Assembly (NCBI RefSeq): GCF_944324995.1
Contig: NZ_CALUYL010000002.1
Span: forward strand, 1-64,000
DNA length: 64,000 nucleotides
DNA from: an uncultured Mailhella sp.
Lineage (GTDB): Bacteria > Desulfobacterota > Desulfovibrionia > Desulfovibrionales > Desulfovibrionaceae
Reading direction: 5' to 3'
Each line of letters opens with the position of its first letter. The stretch's first letter is position 1. The notes under the pieces are model-generated. The model had not been told where the DNA came from. It was given only the letters and a program-made list of their open reading frames with translations, and made no database searches. Shown piece after piece: positions 62,075 through 64,000 of the stretch. Made by a program: the position numbers and the translations under genes.

Positions 62075-62822
62075 GATCGCCTCCGTTGCCGCCGTCGTTT
62101 TTCGGGTTGTCGCCTGCGAGACCTCTGTCCACGGGGAAGAGGAAGGCCGCCGCGCCGGAAACGAGCACCGTAAGAATGATGATCTTCATGCCGCCGGAAA
62201 TGCCGCTGAACAGAGGCAGACGGGCGAAAATCCAGCTCAGGGCCATGGACGCGAGAATGAGCATGCCGAGCAGACGATCCTTGCGGGCCGGGGGCACGAT
62301 GATGGCGATGAACATGCCGTACAGCGCCACGCTGAGCGCCACCACGATGCGCGAAGGCAGCACGTTGCCGAGCACGACGCCGAACAGCGTGCCGAGCGCC
62401 CAGGCCGGAGAAGCGATGCTCACCGCGCCGTACACGTAGAAGGGATCGAGCCTGCCCGGCACGTTCACGGAAATGCCGAAGATTTCGTCGGTCACGCCGT
62501 AGCCCACGAGCAGCCGGTGATACATGGGCGTTTCGGGAGCCATTTTCTGCGAGAGCGAGCAGGACATGAGCATGTAGCGCAGATTGATGACGAACTGTGA
62601 GAGCGCCATTTCCCAGAAGGAAGAGCCCGCGGCCATGATGCCGAGCGCGGCGAATTCCCCGGCCGACGTCAGATTGGTGAAGCTCATCAGCGTGGAGTCA
62701 AAGGCCGAAAGTCCGATGTTGCGGCAGGCGATGCCCAGCGTGAACGACACGGCAAAATAGCCCAGCGCAATGGGAATGCCGTCGTGCATACCGCTGAAAA
62801 AATTCTTTTTGTGTTCCGCCAT
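62067..62822 (-). CDS. azlC: AzlC branched-chain amino acid exporter subunit
   Basis: 251 residues with about seven to eight hydrophobic segments and AzlC motifs GIPIALGYFAVSFTLGI, FTNLTSAGEFAALGIM, SQFVINLRYMLMSCSLSQKM and YGVTDEIFGIS. Start at 62822 with GGGGGATT upstream. Pairs with azlD. Located downstream of uvrB on the same strand with a gap of about 100 nt. Confidence 0.92.
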   Translation of the reverse strand: MAEHKKNFFSGMHDGIPIALGYFAVSFTLGIACRNIGLSAFDSTLMSFTNLTSAGEFAALGIMAAGSSFWEMALSQFVINLRYMLMSCSLSQKMAPETPMYHRLLVGYGVTDEIFGISVNVPGRLDPFYVYGAVSIASPAWALGTLFGVVLGNVLPSRIVVALSVALYGMFIAIIVPPARKDRLLGMLILASMALSWIFARLPLFSGISGGMKIIILTVLVSGAAAFLFPVDRGLAGDNPKNDGGNGGDHA

Positions 62823-62928
62823 GGAATGATAATCCCCCGAGCGCGAGATGCGCTGTGCGTTGGCAGGGCGCGCGAATGCGGCCCGGTTCCCGGAAAACCA
62901 GGATATGTTCTTCGGCGCAGAACGGCGT

Positions 62929-64000
62929 TCAGTTCTGCCCTTCTTCCTCTTCTCCGCTGACGTAGAGTCTCTCGCGCAGGGCGCGGGCCCGGTCGCGCAG
63001 CTCGGCCGCGCGCTCGAACTCCAGCTCTCTGGCCGCCGCGCGCATGGCCTTTTCCAGCTCCTCGATGAGCTTTGCAATATCTGCCGGAGAATGCGGCGTC
63101 TCTTCCGCGGCCACCTGTGCTTTGCGTCCCTTGCCGGTCTTGCCCTTCTTGTCGGCACTCTTGCCGCCCCGACCCTTTTTCGTCGCGCCATCCTCATCCT
63201 TGCCGTACAGATTGTCCAGCGGATTTTCCAGCGCCTTGATGACGGTGCGCGGAACAATGCCGTGCTCTTCGTTGTAGGCGATCTGCCTGCTGCGACGGCG
63301 TTCCGTCTCGCTCATGGCGGCCTGCATGGACGGGGTCACCTTGTCGGCGTAGAGAATGACGCGTCCGTCGGCATTGCGCGCGGCGCGGCCGAAGGTCTGG
63401 ATGAGCGCGCCCGTGGAACGCAGAAAACCTTCCTTGTCCGCGTCCAGAATGGCCACCAGCGACACTTCGGGAATGTCGAGGCCCTCGCGCAGCAGGTTGA
63501 TGCCGATGAGCACGTCGAATTCTCCGGCGCGCAGCGCCTTGATGATGGCGATGCGCTCCAGCGTGTCGATGTCCGAATGCAGATAGCGCGAAGACACGCC
63601 CATGTCGTTGAAATACTCGGTGAGGTCTTCGGCCATGCGCTTGGTGAGCGTGGTGACGAGCACGCGCTCGCCTCTTGCCGCGCGCGCCTTGCACTCGCCG
63701 AGCAGATCGTCCATCTGCCCCTTGACGGGGCGGATTTCCACCGGCGGATCCAGAAGCCCCGTGGGACGGATGACCTGTTCCACCACGAGTCCCGCGCTGC
63801 GGTCCAGTTCCCAGCGTCCGGGCGTGGCGGAAACGAAAATGCTCTGCCCTATGCGCTGCTCGAACTCGGCGAACTGCAACGGGCGGTTGTCCAGCGCCGA
63901 AGGCAGACGGAAACCGTAGTCCACCAGCGTGTTCTTGCGCGAGCGGTCGCCCTTGAACATGGCCCCCACCTGCGGAATGCTCATGTGCGATTCGTCCACG
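62929..64000 (-). CDS. uvrB: Excinuclease ABC subunit B, C-terminal part (runs off the window)
   Basis: 356 visible residues of UvrB; the N-terminal part, including Walker A, lies beyond the right edge. Seen: [92 protein letters not shown] and a C-terminal UVR domain ([30 protein letters not shown]). The stretch 290-325 is Lys/Gly-rich. It acts in nucleotide excision repair, with UvrA and UvrC. Confidence 0.97.
   Translation of the reverse strand, partial: VDESHMSIPQVGAMFKGDRSRKNTLVDYGFRLPSALDNRPLQFAEFEQRIGQSIFVSATPGRWELDRSAGLVVEQVIRPTGLLDPPVEIRPVKGQMDDLLGECKARAARGERVLVTTLTKRMAEDLTEYFNDMGVSSRYLHSDIDTLERIAIIKALRAGEFDVLIGINLLREGLDIPEVSLVAILDADKEGFLRSTGALIQTFGRAARNADGRVILYADKVTPSMQAAMSETERRRSRQIAYNEEHGIVPRTVIKALENPLDNLYGKDEDGATKKGRGGKSADKKGKTGKGRKAQVAAEETPHSPADIAKLIEELEKAMRAAARELEFERAAELRDRARALRERLYVSGEEEEGQN

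Overview
The window is a GC-rich bacterial chromosome segment with dense gene packing, short operon overlaps, and AT-rich promoter islands. The gene content points to a strictly anaerobic sulfate- or sulfite-reducing bacterium of the Desulfovibrionaceae type (Desulfovibrio, Bilophila or Mailhella relatives). The main clues are a regulator of the TunR family (a XerC/D-like domain fused to molybdate/tungstate-binding MOP domains, described from sulfate reducers), a tungsten aldehyde ferredoxin oxidoreductase with cofactor genes, an iron alcohol dehydrogenase, selA, and hypAB. The genus is an inference, because no rRNA gene is present.

Layout. 0.2-4 kb (minus): an operon with an AMIN-domain protein, mtnA, a class II aldolase and mtnP, which together look like the MTA-to-DHAP shunt. 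4-9.6 kb (plus): hypA-hypB-folC-selA (hydrogenase maturation, folate, selenocysteine) and an M18 aminopeptidase. 10-13 kb: an iron alcohol dehydrogenase (minus) with a long AT-rich, repeat-bearing upstream region, then a periplasmic GlcG/HbpS-like protein and a nitroreductase. 13.3-26.6 kb: a tungsten island with aor, a MoaD-like carrier and a MoeB/ThiF-like enzyme; two moeA paralogues on the minus strand, one fused to a binding-protein domain; then tunR, tupABC, a MOSC protein, a moaC-mog fusion and moaA. These genes could cover tungstate sensing, uptake, pterin synthesis, metal insertion and the enzyme that uses the cofactor.

27-33 kb: a GntR regulator, tRNA-Leu(GAG), then a 1,199-residue protein followed by a CesT-type type III secretion chaperone. 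This pair looks like an effector/chaperone unit and is the most likely undescribed system here. The large protein has a DUF3626-like segment and a C-terminal HD-like segment. 33-40 kb (minus): proB, obgE, rpmA, rplU, a YkvA-like protein and groES-groEL. 40-48 kb (plus): a double carboxymuconolactone-decarboxylase-like protein, a CBS protein, a membrane protein, a YgjP-like metallopeptidase, phosphoglucomutase, and a small unknown gene with a CstA-family transporter.

48-56 kb: HrpB helicase, a large SF1 helicase, a SLOG-type nucleotide-binding protein and a RelB-like orphan antitoxin fusion. 56-64 kb: a Fur-family regulator, a YjbQ protein, cyclopropane fatty acid synthase, a large DUF2157/GDYXXLXY-type membrane protein, a chloramphenicol-acetyltransferase-like enzyme, azlCD and the 3' part of uvrB, which runs off the right edge. 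No CRISPR array, rRNA gene, complete insertion sequence or prophage was seen. Function calls rest on reading the proteins without database searches.
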